From the NCBI GenBank assembly GCA_016714905.1, contig JADKBW010000016.1:1-60258 (forward strand): a stretch of 60,258 bases of DNA, in the 5' to 3' direction. Source of the DNA: Flavobacterium sp. Lineage in GTDB: Bacteria; Bacteroidota; Bacteroidia; Flavobacteriales; Flavobacteriaceae. The translations under genes and the position numbers were made by a program. The notes below the pieces were generated by a model. That model made no database searches. It was not told the origin of the DNA and worked only from the letters and a program-made list of their open reading frames with translations. Positions 46,103 to 55,179 of this stretch are shown here, one piece after another. Position 1 is the first letter of the stretch. Each line of letters opens with the position of its first letter.

Positions 46103-48051
46103 CTACTTCTTTAGTTTGTTTCCTTTTAAGGTATAGTACCACGCCAAACCCATTTGTTTATTGTATTCTGAAAGGTAAGCAGTAGCATCAATTTGAGACT
46201 CTTTCATGGTCTCCAAGTCAATTTTTTCAACGCTTGCTTCCTTGGGTAGAAAATACAATTCTTTTGCGGTAATGACTTTCGAGTAAGAGATACCAGAAGT
46301 TTTGTTTGGGCTGTATAACGAAGTTCCAAAACTGTAATACTCGAAATCTTTGGGAGCTATCATTTCAATCAATGTAGGCATAATATCGATATGAGAGCCT
46401 GCGGTATGCAGCTTTGCTTGTGGTATATTTTTCCATACATAATAAAACCAACCGAACTTCTTTCGTAGAGATTGGGTTTACTATTGACAAATCGCCTTCC
46501 GAAATGATCGCCAGTAAACCCGTAAAGTGCGTCTGCATATTTGCGATCGGCTTTTGCAATAAACTTCCCGATGGCATAATCGCCGTACCAAAGATGACCC
46601 ATTTCCTCGAAAGTCATTCCACCATCATAATATTGCTTCACTGATTTAGGGAAATCTTTGGCAGATTTGTAGGGAAATCCTTTGGAGTAAAAATCAACGG
46701 TGTAAGGTGCATGATAACTTGAAGTCAAAATGATATTGAGCGAATATTTCGTTGTGTCTGTCTTTGATAAAACCAAATCGAATAACTTTTCGTCTTCGAT
46801 GCCCCAAGTTCCTGATTCACTGTCGCCACCCGCATCTGTGGCTGAAAAAAATCGGTCAGCACCTTGGTATTTTGAAAATCCATTGATATTTTGCCAACTA
46901 GAAAATCCACCGTAAAACAAATTGGTTTCGTAGCCTAGCTTCTTAAATTGTCTAAAAATTGAAGTGACATATGGTTCGTTTATTTCTCCAACTTTGCTAA
47001 TATTTACACCCATGTATGGAACATTGGTGACGATCGCGCCAAACGAATCAAAAGTAGCATCTGCAGCCGGAAGGAAATAGTCGAAATGCGTTCCCTTGTT
47101 TTTAATGGCATTCAACTGACTTGAGAATTGAAATGGCAAATACTTATCCATCAAGGGCCATGAATCATAGCTTTCCATAATGACAATAAAAATCTGCTTT
47201 GGTTTTGGAATCGTAGTCTCCTTTTGCTTTTTCTGCAAATAGTCTGATACCAAAGGTTTGGAGAATTGCGCATAAAATTCTTTGTCGTTTAAATAAGGAT
47301 TTGCACTATCCAATACATTAATTTCATTGAAATCTTGCAACGCATAAAGCAACGACTTAAACGGGTTGATTATCGTTTTGTTTAAGAAAATATCCTGCGA
47401 AACACCTGCCCACTTGCGAATAGCTGGCACCGCTGTAATCGACCCTCTAATTGAAAATACAAATAGAATAAGCGATATGATTAAAATGACTGCTGTGTTG
47501 GTTTTGGAATGAATTTTTTGAATTTGACGATACACAAAATCCCTATTTTCAAAATAGCGAAATAGCCCTATTCCGATTATCATTGTGACCAACATTCCAA
47601 CCAAATTAGCGATGGGATGAAAGTCCTCAAGGATGGTATTGAAAACCGCTTTTTGGTCATCATACAAGCCTAAGAACAAGAAATTATTGAATTGATTATG
47701 ATATTCAGCAAAGTAATTTAATGTCACAAAACAAATGATGGTCGACAAAATAACGAAAAGATATTGACTAAATATTCGGGTAAGTCTAATGATTTGGAAT
47801 GAGTTGAAATAGGAGAGAAGCAACAAACTTAGAAAAGGCAGAAGCAGAAAGTAAGCCACTGCTATACAGTCGAAACGAAATCCCATCAGAAAAACTTTGG
47901 CCAGTTCACTTAACGTAAGATCGATCGTAATTTGTTTCTCAAATAATACGATAAGTGACGTTCGAAATACCCCAAAGAACAATATCCCAAAAAACCAAAA
48001 GAAGATCAAGTTGGCAATTTCTTTTAGGAGTTTTTCATTTTTAGTATTCAT
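46103..48051 (-). CDS. LtaS-like membrane sulfatase/phosphoglycerol transferase family (one frameshift)
   Basis: About 649 residues after repair. The first 210 contain five membrane helices and the rest is an alkaline-phosphatase-superfamily domain on the outer face of the inner membrane. IFIVIMESYDSW has the metal-binding Glu, ADATFDSFGAIVTNVPYMG holds the likely nucleophile Thr, and SSYHAPY and GFTGDHFGRRF supply metal ligands. The C-terminal end is read in another frame; the break is near 46430 in an A run, and one added A gives YGKNIPQAKLHTAGSHIDIMPTL. Related enzymes transfer phosphoglycerol or phosphoethanolamine to surface glycans; the exact substrate is unknown. Confidence 0.87.
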
Positions 48052-48457
48052 AGTTTTGTTGATTTATAAGTATCAGTGTTTACGAGTGATTCGACCTCCT
48101 TTTATGAGGATTTTTCACCTACTTTCTTTTGCAGATTAGGGATTCGGTAAATATAAATAATATCAACTGAATAATAGGCAATATCCTATTGCAGTCGGAA
48201 ATATGGAAGCTGGTTAGCATCTACATTGTTTAATCATCGCGACTTTGTTCTGCTTTTTTATGGTTGCTTAAAAGAAGGATTGGGTTGCAGTTCACTTCGC
48301 TAATATCATATTCTAGTGCTTGTCAAAAAGCGTGTTTATCCGATAAACGTCATGGCAGTTGCGATTAACAGAGTATTTTTTCATTTCAACGATTTTATAT
48401 TTTTATTACAATTAATGTTTATAAGTTTGACATGTAAATCATCAAATATTGCTTCTT
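48052..48457. other. Intergenic region before the 48458 gene
   Basis: About 400 bases separating divergent genes. A TAAGTTTG box (48422-48429, plus strand) could serve the next gene, but no matching TTG is seen. A small inverted repeat AATAGG...CCTATT lies near 48173. I see no RNA gene or coding remnant. Confidence 0.4.
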
Positions 48458-48841
48458 ATGAATATGAAAGAGACCCACAGCACCTTATATCGACTCGAGT
48501 ATTTTGAAGGCTACAAATGTGGACTCGATCCTTCGATTAAGATCAATAAGAAAAAACGTAATGATGCTTTTTCTACTGGTTTTAGTTTGGGAAGACTAGA
48601 ATTTGAAAGCATGAATGGTTCCTTAAGTAATGGAGTTCCCAAACGCATTGTCAACACCAAAGTACTGGAAGATTTTCTTCTCGCGGGCATGTTGGGTTTG
48701 AGTATTGACACGATTGATTATACTTCTTATCAATTGCACATTATTTTGCAGTGGTATCAAAGTGGCATAGAGCAATACGATCCGCAGCAAAGCAGCTACT
48801 TGATTGAAATTTTAGAACAAAGAGGCATTGAAATGGGATAG
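48458..48841 (+). CDS. Hypothetical protein
   Basis: 127-residue soluble protein without signal or membrane segment; I cannot assign it to a family. It has a basic, glycine-containing N-terminal half (YFEGYKCGLDPSIKINKKKRNDAFSTGFSLGR) and a helical C-terminal half (VLEDFLLAGMLGLSIDTID, LHIILQWYQSGIEQYD). The start could be the ATG at 48458 or at 48464. A strong terminator follows, which supports a real transcript. Confidence 0.6.
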   Translation: MNMKETHSTLYRLEYFEGYKCGLDPSIKINKKKRNDAFSTGFSLGRLEFESMNGSLSNGVPKRIVNTKVLEDFLLAGMLGLSIDTIDYTSYQLHIILQWYQSGIEQYDPQQSSYLIEILEQRGIEMG

Positions 48842-48874
48842 CATTTGAATTTCTCCACAGACATAAAAAAATAG

Positions 48875-48913
48875 AAAAACCAATACCATCGAAGTGACAG
48901 TATTGGTTTTTTT
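48875..48913 (+). terminator. Rho-independent terminator
   Basis: A perfect 12-base stem AAAAACCAATAC (48875-48886) with its complement at 48900-48911, a 13-base loop and a T run. It follows the hypothetical gene by 33 bases. Confidence 0.85.
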
Positions 48914-49003
48914 ATTGGTAACACCTTTTTAAAATTCTGAGACGAATTAGAAACAACAATCGGCAGCACTTTAATTTTTGCGCATCGTAAAATCATCGAA
49001 ATG

Positions 49004-49141
49004 TTATTTTACAAGCAGCAATTTACGCAAAAGCGGGATGCGACTGCAGTGCTTAAATAAGGACACTTTGCGGAGCATGGGTTTAGCATTTTTGACTTTT
49101 AAAGCCCACTCGAAAGGATTGACGTCACCATTGCTATTTAA
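49004..49141 (-). pseudogene. Possible 3' coding remnant
   Basis: An open stretch of 45 codons on the minus strand ending in TAA. It reads like a conserved C-terminus (NGDVNPFEWALKVKNAK, then PLLRKLLLVK) but has no start and is preceded by a stop. The adjoining terminator at 49144-49177 belongs to the upstream lipoprotein. Chance openness in AT-rich DNA is possible. Confidence 0.2.
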
Positions 49142-49143
49142 TC

Positions 49144-49177
49144 AAAAAAAAAGCTGATTAAAAAAATTAACCAGCTT
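49144..49177 (-). terminator. Terminator of the 49202 lipoprotein gene
   Basis: AAGCTGATTAA (49151-49161) pairs with TTAACCAGCTT (49167-49177, one wobble on the transcript), followed on the minus strand by a run of T. Confidence 0.75.
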
Positions 49178-49201
49178 AAAATATTATTATTCAAACCTTT
49201 T

Positions 49202-50014
49202 TTAAGGAATATCAACAGAGACCTTTCCATTCAAAATACTTCCATCTCTTAAGGTTGTATTACAAAAAATTATTGTTAATGTTGTTCCATTATTGTTAAC
49301 GAATAATTTAGTATTCGGCGTAGATTTAGATCCAATTAACACTTGATTTGATGACTTTACGACTTGCATATTATAATAAGAAATATCAAACTCATAATCA
49401 ACACCAAAATACTGTCCCGTTTTTGGCAAACCATTTTCTAATTCGTTAAAATTTATTTCATAAATATTGGGCCATGTTCCAAATCTAATTCCAAAATTAC
49501 CTTCATCACAACACGATGGGTCATTAATTTCGGGGTATACCGTACTCCATGTTCCCGAAATATTCACATTGTTATTCTGCGTTTGTACACAAGGAACTTC
49601 AGAGGTAGTCAATTCCTCCCAATCATCTTCTTCATACACCCCGTTTTTCGTAAAGCAGGTATAAAAATATTTAGTATTTGGAGCTAATGAATTAATCGTA
49701 GTCTTGAAATACGCGATTTCAGGTGTATACGCTACACTTTCATCTACGATAATAAATTGCTGATTTTCAGTATTTTCAGCATTGCCTGTTCTGAAAATAA
49801 ATCCAACTTTATAAGTTCCTGGTCCTTGATAATAGTTACTACTGTTATCAATAACTCCATTAAGTGTTACCGAATTTTGAGAAGTATAAGTCGTATAAGA
49901 CCTAGGAATAGGAACCTCACTATCTTGTGTGGAACCATCATCAGAACTATCACTATTACTACTACAAGAATAAAAAGAGGTTATAATAACCAGAATCCAA
50001 ATTATTTTTTTCAT
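49202..50014 (-). CDS. Predicted lipoprotein, unknown function
   Basis: 270-residue exported protein with signal MKKIIWILVIITSFYSC; the lipidated residue would be Cys17, followed by a Ser/Asp-rich linker of the type that directs Bacteroidota lipoproteins to the surface. Residues about 45-140 resemble a fibronectin-III-like beta domain (INSLAPNTKYFYTCFTKNG is a typical strand-loop). The C-terminal half (NVNISGTWSTVYPEI, GKVSVDI) is a separate beta-rich region that includes a CC pair. No enzyme motif is seen. It has its own terminator. Confidence 0.7.
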   Translation of the reverse strand: MKKIIWILVIITSFYSCSSNSDSSDDGSTQDSEVPIPRSYTTYTSQNSVTLNGVIDNSSNYYQGPGTYKVGFIFRTGNAENTENQQFIIVDESVAYTPEIAYFKTTINSLAPNTKYFYTCFTKNGVYEEDDWEELTTSEVPCVQTQNNNVNISGTWSTVYPEINDPSCCDEGNFGIRFGTWPNIYEINFNELENGLPKTGQYFGVDYEFDISYYNMQVVKSSNQVLIGSKSTPNTKLFVNNNGTTLTIIFCNTTLRDGSILNGKVSVDIP

Positions 50015-50184
50015 TTTTTGAGGAAATTTTGTTAAAAAGTAAGCGGTAAATCTACTACATTTATTTAAACTGCATTGTAAGTTTTATTAAAACTAACAAT
50101 CTATCAGATACGAGTGCCCGTAAAAATGATGATGCTACTCCGTGCAGCAGGATTTTAGCCCTATTACTTTATGACTATTCCAAT

Positions 50185-50640
50185 CTACTCTAATTGAAAA
50201 ACTACGGGTTTAGTAGATTTAGGTATTTTCGAAATGTAAAACGATTGTGCATAGACGCTGATAGGCGAAGGGGCAAATGTTTTTTGATAAGTAACTACAA
50301 TTTCATCTAAATTTTCGGTTACGTTGGTGATCGCTACATTATACGTTGGACTTGGGTAAAGCGTATCAAAAACGGCAATTAACTGATAGTTATTAAAATC
50401 TACACCTGTTGTTTCGGTGAATTGTTGCGTTGTACCTTGGCCAAATGAATTTAGAAAGGTATTCCAATTTGTACTGTCATAAATGACTGTGTTTTGCGGT
50501 GCTATATTTTCGCTGCCGCCCAAATTGCCCTGTCCAATTAAAATCGGAATTATCGTTTGAGGTACAAATTTTTTTTCCTCTTTACAATCGCTGCAACTGA
50601 ATACAAAAAATAGCAACGTACCTAGTAGTATTGTTTTCAT
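50185..50640 (-). CDS. Predicted lipoprotein with PrcB-like C-terminal domain
   Basis: 151-residue protein with signal ending FFVFSC (Cys16). The remainder, with TNWNTFLNSFGQGT, VDFNNYQLIAVFDTLYPSPTYNVAITNV and FYISKIPKSTKPVVFQLE, resembles the PrcB_C fold (PF14343) that in Treponema helps stabilise a protease complex. The match is by pattern only. No protease gene is adjacent. Confidence 0.65.
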   Translation of the reverse strand: MKTILLGTLLFFVFSCSDCKEEKKFVPQTIIPILIGQGNLGGSENIAPQNTVIYDSTNWNTFLNSFGQGTTQQFTETTGVDFNNYQLIAVFDTLYPSPTYNVAITNVTENLDEIVVTYQKTFAPSPISVYAQSFYISKIPKSTKPVVFQLE

Positions 50641-50743
50641 ATTTGACCTAACTTAAATAACAATAACAGCACCATTCTGAAAGGAACACTTCCCGACGCT
50701 TGGCTTCAACGAAAGTAGGAAAATAAAACGAAGCAATGGAGGG

Positions 50744-50781
50744 AAAAAGTAAACGAACAATTTGCCGAAAAGCTAGTCGTG
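50744..50781 (+). repeat. 38-base direct repeat, left copy
   Basis: Its first 20 bases, AAAAAGTAAACGAACAATTT, are identical to those at 52525-52561, and the rest matches with a few changes. The two copies bracket the SRPBCC and DUF418 genes, 1781 bases apart. Confidence 0.6.
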
Positions 50782-50792
50782 TAATGTTTTAT

Positions 50793-50831
50793 ATCCGCGC
50801 TATCGGATTATAAATCCGCGCGATCGGATTG
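50793..50831 (-). repeat. Tandem pair of 18-base palindromic units
   Basis: ATCCGCGCTATCGGATTA and ATCCGCGCGATCGGATTG are separated by three bases. Each contains ATCCG and CGGAT as an inverted repeat. The pair ends at the stop codon of the SRPBCC gene and could act as a terminator hairpin, although no T run follows. Confidence 0.6.
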
Positions 50832-51266
50832 TTACCACCAGTTTTTCATTCGTCCATTAGTTGTTTTCCGTTTTTTAAAATTGTCCAAGATTGATTGCCA
50901 TCCATTTCTTTGTAATTCTATTGCATTTTCAGTCTCGGGATCAAATGTAATGGTTACCAATGTTTGTTTGATTTCGTCTTTGAATTCAACTGTTGAAAAT
51001 CGTCCACCAAATTCATAGGTGATTTTTTCACCAATTAAGATTTCTGTATAAACTGCCTCAAAGTCAAAACCAAAACTTCCATCTTTAGCTTCCATTCTAG
51101 CTACATATCGTCCACCAACTTTTAAGTCATTTGACGCTGTCGGACAATGCCAACTTGGATCAGCAAAATTCCATTTAGTGATATGTTCGGGACTTGTATA
51201 GTAGTCCCAAACTTTTAGTTTGTTTGCTAGAATAGTTGCTTGAATTGTAATTTTTTTAGTTGTCAT
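50832..51266 (-). CDS. SRPBCC (AHSA1-like) domain protein
   Basis: 144-residue START-like fold of the AHSA1 type, a hydrophobic-pocket domain found in many small bacterial proteins and often of unknown ligand. The N-terminus ITIQATILANKLKVWDYYTSPEHITKWNFA and the SWHCPTASNDLKVGGRYVARMEAKDGSFGFDFEAVY segment are typical. The C-terminal helix NGWQSILDNFKKR is present. It is full length. It lies 49 bases downstream of the DUF418 gene within a segment bounded by direct repeats. Confidence 0.88.
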   Translation of the reverse strand: MTTKKITIQATILANKLKVWDYYTSPEHITKWNFADPSWHCPTASNDLKVGGRYVARMEAKDGSFGFDFEAVYTEILIGEKITYEFGGRFSTVEFKDEIKQTLVTITFDPETENAIELQRNGWQSILDNFKKRKTTNGRMKNWW

Positions 51267-51315
51267 AATTTCTTATGGATTTTAATTTCAATTTATGTTG
51301 TTGCCTGTTGCTTTT

Positions 51316-52398
51316 TCATCCTGATATTTTCCTCATGAGCATTTCAAGTGGTCCTCGTCCAAATTTCCTTGTCCATAAAACACTAAACAAAACACTAATG
51401 ATGAAGTAACAAAACGAAAATGTCAAAATGTAGGAAGGCGAAAGTACTTTACCCATCTGCAATTGGCCATTAGGAAATATAGCGCCTGTCAATAGTTGAA
51501 AAAGTAAAACTCCTATTGTTAAGTGTTGGACATAATTTGTTAAGGTCATTTTCCCAGTATCAGATAACCACTTAATGATCATGTTGTTCTCGAATTTTTC
51601 TCCAATCCAAATACAAACAGTGATGACCATTAAAGCAAATGATGCTGTAATGATCATAAATGGTAAATAGGGTGGAAGGTAGTCACTGTTGATATAATCT
51701 AAAATTGGTTGATCAAATTGCTTGTAAATCGAGTAATTTCTTAAACCTTCGAAAAGTAAGAAAAAGGTTAAGCCAGTCAGAAAAATGCGTTGCCTGATTT
51801 TGGGTGCTTTCCATTCTATTCTCCCAAGCCACATCCCAAGCAAGAAATAGGCAACCCAAGGAAAAATTGAATTCCAACCATTATAAAATGTATTTCTTAA
51901 GAAGCCTTTTATTGTCCAAAAGTCTTCATATTTAAAGATGGTCAAGTCCCAACTTGTAAAAACCGGAATTACAAAAAGTAAAAGATGGAATATTAAAATT
52001 GCAAAAATTGCCCCAATCAGATAAAATCGTTTGGGAATAAAAAGAATAAACGCAGCAATGTGCATATAACCTCCGTAAAAATGTAAAATGTCACCTGCCC
52101 ACCAATTATAAAGTAAAAGTCCAAGTGCAAATAAAAACCAAGAGCGTTTTACGATGACAGATTTGAATTTATCTTTTTCCTGTTCGGAATTTTCCAAAGA
52201 ATTATTTGTCAAAAGGGAAACGCCCATACCTGCGCAAATAATAAAAATTGCAGTTGAATTACCTATAAAAAGATTTAGAAATTGTCCAATTAATGAGTCG
52301 TCTTGAAACGAACCAAAACTAAAATTGAAATTCACAATGAACATTCCAAATATTGCGTATGCTCTTGCTAAATCAAATCCAATTATTCTAGTATTCAT
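51316..52398 (-). CDS. DUF418 family membrane protein
   Basis: 360-residue polytopic protein with about nine or ten membrane helices. It starts IIGFDLARAYAIFGMFIVNF, typical of DUF418/DUF1624 proteins, which are related to acyltransferase-like membrane proteins. The DUF418 C-terminus is also clear: MTLTNYVQHLTIGVLL and GRGPLEMLMRKIS. The function is unknown. Upstream in-frame codons to 52455 exist, but that stretch is of different composition and lacks the family start, so the ATG at 52398 is chosen. Confidence 0.85.
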   Translation of the reverse strand: MNTRIIGFDLARAYAIFGMFIVNFNFSFGSFQDDSLIGQFLNLFIGNSTAIFIICAGMGVSLLTNNSLENSEQEKDKFKSVIVKRSWFLFALGLLLYNWWAGDILHFYGGYMHIAAFILFIPKRFYLIGAIFAILIFHLLLFVIPVFTSWDLTIFKYEDFWTIKGFLRNTFYNGWNSIFPWVAYFLLGMWLGRIEWKAPKIRQRIFLTGLTFFLLFEGLRNYSIYKQFDQPILDYINSDYLPPYLPFMIITASFALMVITVCIWIGEKFENNMIIKWLSDTGKMTLTNYVQHLTIGVLLFQLLTGAIFPNGQLQMGKVLSPSYILTFSFCYFIISVLFSVLWTRKFGRGPLEMLMRKISG

Positions 52399-52524
52399 TT
52401 CATCTGTTGTTATAAAATAGTCAACTTTTCCATGTCGCTCTGCAATGACTGCCAACGGTCGATCCTAGAGCTCCTGGCGGCTTATAGAAATCTTTTTTTT
52501 CCATTGCCGAACGAGCGAAGTTAT

Positions 52525-52561
52525 AAAAAGTAAACGAACAATTTACCGAAAACTAGCCATG
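52525..52561 (+). repeat. 38-base direct repeat, right copy
   Basis: Partner of 50744-50781, one base shorter, same orientation. It lies upstream of the DUF418 gene. Confidence 0.6.
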
Positions 52562-52719
52562 AGATATAGCATTTGTTACCCATAGTTGCAATATTTATAA
52601 ACATTTAAAATTCCAACTGTCAATTCTTTTGCATTTTTTTTATTAGTTGAAACTTCTTTGTCCAAAAAATGCGATATTTGATAAAAATAAAACTAAACTT
52701 TTTAATTCTAAGATAAAAT

Positions 52720-52884
52720 ATGAGACTATTTTTTCCAATTGTATTAACTGTTATATTTCTCTTTTACATTTTATATTTAGCTTTCGTAAAGAAAAACTTA
52801 AAAGACAACACTACTAAAATTCTTTATCCAGGATTATTTTTCATTTTAGTTTGGGGAATTATTTATTTCGAACTTCTCAAGTAA
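52720..52884 (+). CDS. Small membrane protein (54 residues)
   Basis: It begins MRLFFPIVLTVIFLFYILYL, a first membrane helix, continues with a short basic loop (VKKNLKDNTTK) and has a second helix (LYPGLFFILVWGIIYF). Two helices, a positively charged loop and a normal ATG in a stretch without other genes make it a credible gene. The function is unknown. It has no close neighbour on its strand; no promoter box was identified with confidence. Confidence 0.6.
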   Translation: MRLFFPIVLTVIFLFYILYLAFVKKNLKDNTTKILYPGLFFILVWGIIYFELLK

Positions 52885-53324
52885 AGCAGAAAATCGAAGT
52901 CACGATTTTCAAAGCAATTATCGCCAACGTTCCGCTAGGTCTAATGCACAAGCTGCAAATATCAGTTCATTACACCAGTCCTCTCCAAAAATACCAAATT
53001 CCCACAATCAATCTTTATTTTATTTTGTCGCGCTACTTGGTGTCAAATTGTTCGGCTTAACTTTTTATTTTAAGATTTGTGACAAAAAAAAATCTTGAAA
53101 AAAGAATTGTCACAGATCTGTGACAAAATAATTTTCACTGGCAAAAATTGTCACAGAAAGTGAAAAAAAATAAATTTCCGGGAAAAATTTGCCGCAATAG
53201 GAGATGGTATTGGAAAAAAGAAACTGCAATGATTAGCTATTGCACGACTATACCTATGATCTTCGGGACATTCGCGCAATCGGGGATAAAGAATCTATGC
53301 CATCTTGATTGCGCCGATTGATTG
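52885..53324. promoter_or_regulatory. Gene-free region with a TGTGACA/TGTCACA palindrome cluster
   Basis: About 440 bases between convergent genes. At 53107-53126 lies a perfect 20-base palindrome, TTGTCACAGATCTGTGACAA. Related sites are TTGTGACAA at 53077 and TTGTCACA at 53148. Around the first is AAGATTT...AAATCTT. A further inverted repeat GCGCAATC/GATTGCGC is at 53274-53314. No convincing coding sequence is present. Confidence 0.4.
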
Positions 53325-53356
53325 CAAAAAAAAGCAGCACCAATACGGTACTGCTT
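53325..53356 (-). terminator. Terminator of the T9SS leucine-rich protein gene
   Basis: AAGCAG (53332-53337) pairs with CTGCTT (53351-53356), with additional CC/GG pairs inside. On the minus strand a run of T follows. It lies 22 bases after the stop. Confidence 0.75.
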
Positions 53357-53377
53357 CATTTTCATTCTTACTTATAC

Positions 53378-54787
53378 TTACTCTTTTACGAATCTAGTTT
53401 GATAGTTTTTTTCACTGCTATGCGCTTCTAAAATGTAAATGCCTTTGGCAAGACGCTCCACATTAATTTTAGCGACATCATCCAATTGCTCGACAATCAA
53501 TTTTCCTGTAATGTCTCTGATCATTAATTTATTGATTGTAATACCATTTTGAAATTGAAGGTGCAATATTGCGTTGGCGGGATTAGGAGAAATAGCAAAA
53601 TGGCTGTTTTCTGTAATTTCATTTGTACTTAAAAATTGACATACCGCATTTATTTCAGCGGCACTATTACAATTGGTCGCATTATTATCTACATTGGTAA
53701 AACCGCCCAGATTGGTGTCGAAAGCAATTTTCTCACAAAAACTTTCAACCGCGCATAGTGTTAAATTGGGATTATTTTGTAGCACTACATTGCCGATCGT
53801 AGCGCCATTGATGTTGTCTAATCCAGTCAAACTCGATAGAGAACTATTGTCCGAAATATTTACTATGGCACGGTTACTCACTTCATTAAATGTCGTAAGG
53901 CTTGATAACGCTGTTATATCGACCAACGAAGGGCAACTACTGATACCTATACCGTAACAAATAGACAAACTATCCAAACCATCAAGACTGCTTAGATTAT
54001 CATTTTGACTGATATTTAAATTACCATTAATTATCGTTGTTAGGTTATTGATTCCGTTGAAATTAACAAGAGAATGACATTTATTTATGGTTAATGTTTT
54101 ACCGATAATAGTAAGTAAGGGTGTATTAGGTAAAGCGACCAGACTTGGATTATTTATAAAAAAGTAATCCCAACTGATTTCATTGAGAATTCCAAAACCA
54201 TTGATGTTTGTTAATGCCCTATTATTGGAAAAATAAAGCATGGCTTGATTGTTTGAAGACAAAGGCTTCACTTTTGTAAGCGCATTAAACCCAGTTAAAG
54301 TCACTAAATAAATAGTGTTTTGTACTGCAAGGTCGCCGGATACATTGAACAAAGCATTAAAACCACTAATATTAGCGGGTGTAAACCCAACAATAAACAA
54401 TCCGTCACCGTTTACTCCCGAACCTACTTCTCTTAAATTGGGAAACAAATTAGTGGCGTTTAAAAACTTTAAATTAAAAAGTGTTAGTCTACCGCCAACA
54501 GTGATCAGGTTATTTAAGCCTGAAATATCGGTAAGTGGAGAATTATTGATACTTGGCGTGGTAATAAATAGGTCACCAGTAACATCTGTAACTTGACTTA
54601 ATCCGTTTAAATTTGTAATGTCTGAACCACCAATAGTAATGGAATCGAATGTACTGTCGCCAGGGTAATTAGTAGCAAAGTTATTGACAGCAGCTTGACT
54701 GCTTAGAGTTACACTTTGCCCATAGCAAAAGACGTTGAACAAAATAAACAGAATTCCCAGCGCAGTTTTTTTTCGTACATTTCTCAT
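53378..54787 (-). CDS. Secreted receptor-L/leucine-rich-like protein with T9SS type A sorting domain
   Basis: 469-residue exported protein. Signal peptide: TALGILFILFNVFCYGQ. Residues about 40-340 are a series of irregular repeats with the pattern L..(I/L)xGLxxLxxI and asparagine ladders (LTDISGLNNLITVGGRLTL; LSSLDGLDSLSI), as in receptor-L/BspA-like surface proteins. After a Cys pair region (CAVESFCEKIAF) comes the type A sorting domain FAISPNPANAILHLQF ... GIYILEAHSSEKNYQTRFVKE. It is exported by T9SS and probably surface attached; ligand unknown. Confidence 0.88.
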   Translation of the reverse strand: MRNVRKKTALGILFILFNVFCYGQSVTLSSQAAVNNFATNYPGDSTFDSITIGGSDITNLNGLSQVTDVTGDLFITTPSINNSPLTDISGLNNLITVGGRLTLFNLKFLNATNLFPNLREVGSGVNGDGLFIVGFTPANISGFNALFNVSGDLAVQNTIYLVTLTGFNALTKVKPLSSNNQAMLYFSNNRALTNINGFGILNEISWDYFFINNPSLVALPNTPLLTIIGKTLTINKCHSLVNFNGINNLTTIINGNLNISQNDNLSSLDGLDSLSICYGIGISSCPSLVDITALSSLTTFNEVSNRAIVNISDNSSLSSLTGLDNINGATIGNVVLQNNPNLTLCAVESFCEKIAFDTNLGGFTNVDNNATNCNSAAEINAVCQFLSTNEITENSHFAISPNPANAILHLQFQNGITINKLMIRDITGKLIVEQLDDVAKINVERLAKGIYILEAHSSEKNYQTRFVKE

Positions 54788-54799
54788 AAAAGTAAAAAT

Positions 54800-54913
54800 T
54801 TATTGTTTCACAAATTTCGTTTCGAATTTTTCATCATTAAAATGCGCTTGCAGGAAATATATTCCTGCTGCAAGATTTTCAACATTGATTACAACTACGC
54901 GACGCTGTGTCAT
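54800..54913 (-). pseudogene. Remnant of a T9SS type A sorting domain
   Basis: About 36 codons on the minus strand, ending in TAA, read VVVINVENLAAGIYFLQAHF, then NDEKFETKFVKQ. This is the last half of a type A C-terminal domain. In-frame stops lie just upstream and no longer gene is present. It is 13 bases before the start of the T9SS gene and is probably left from an older cargo gene in this place. Confidence 0.75.
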
Positions 54914-55179
54914 TAGTTATCTAGAATAGAAAAATATCGGAAGATAGGGGAGTTGTAAACTTAAATAAAAATGTTAAAGAAAACTAGTTGAACTTTAAAT
55001 TTATTAGTTTGTTCCTATGGATTGCGAAGTAAATTAGTCCGCTTTGGAGTGCAAGCATGGTATTCTTCTCGAAAAATTAATATCGGTTCCAGTTCTTTTA
55101 AAAAAAATCAAATACAATTATTAAAACATTAAAAGTCAGAACATTCTAACATAAACCTAACCCTAAGATTTAGGCTGTT

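Noticed and set aside
50744..52561. Transposon
   Set aside because: There is no transposase and the ends are direct, not inverted, repeats; kept only as a possible recombination cassette.
52851..53060. 69-residue plus-strand frame
   Set aside because: It overlaps the small membrane protein in another frame, starts with TTG and has no protein-like pattern.
53107..53126. Classical CRP site
   Set aside because: The order is TGTCACA-GATC-TGTGACA, the reverse of TGTGA-N6-TCACA, and no gene start lies nearby.
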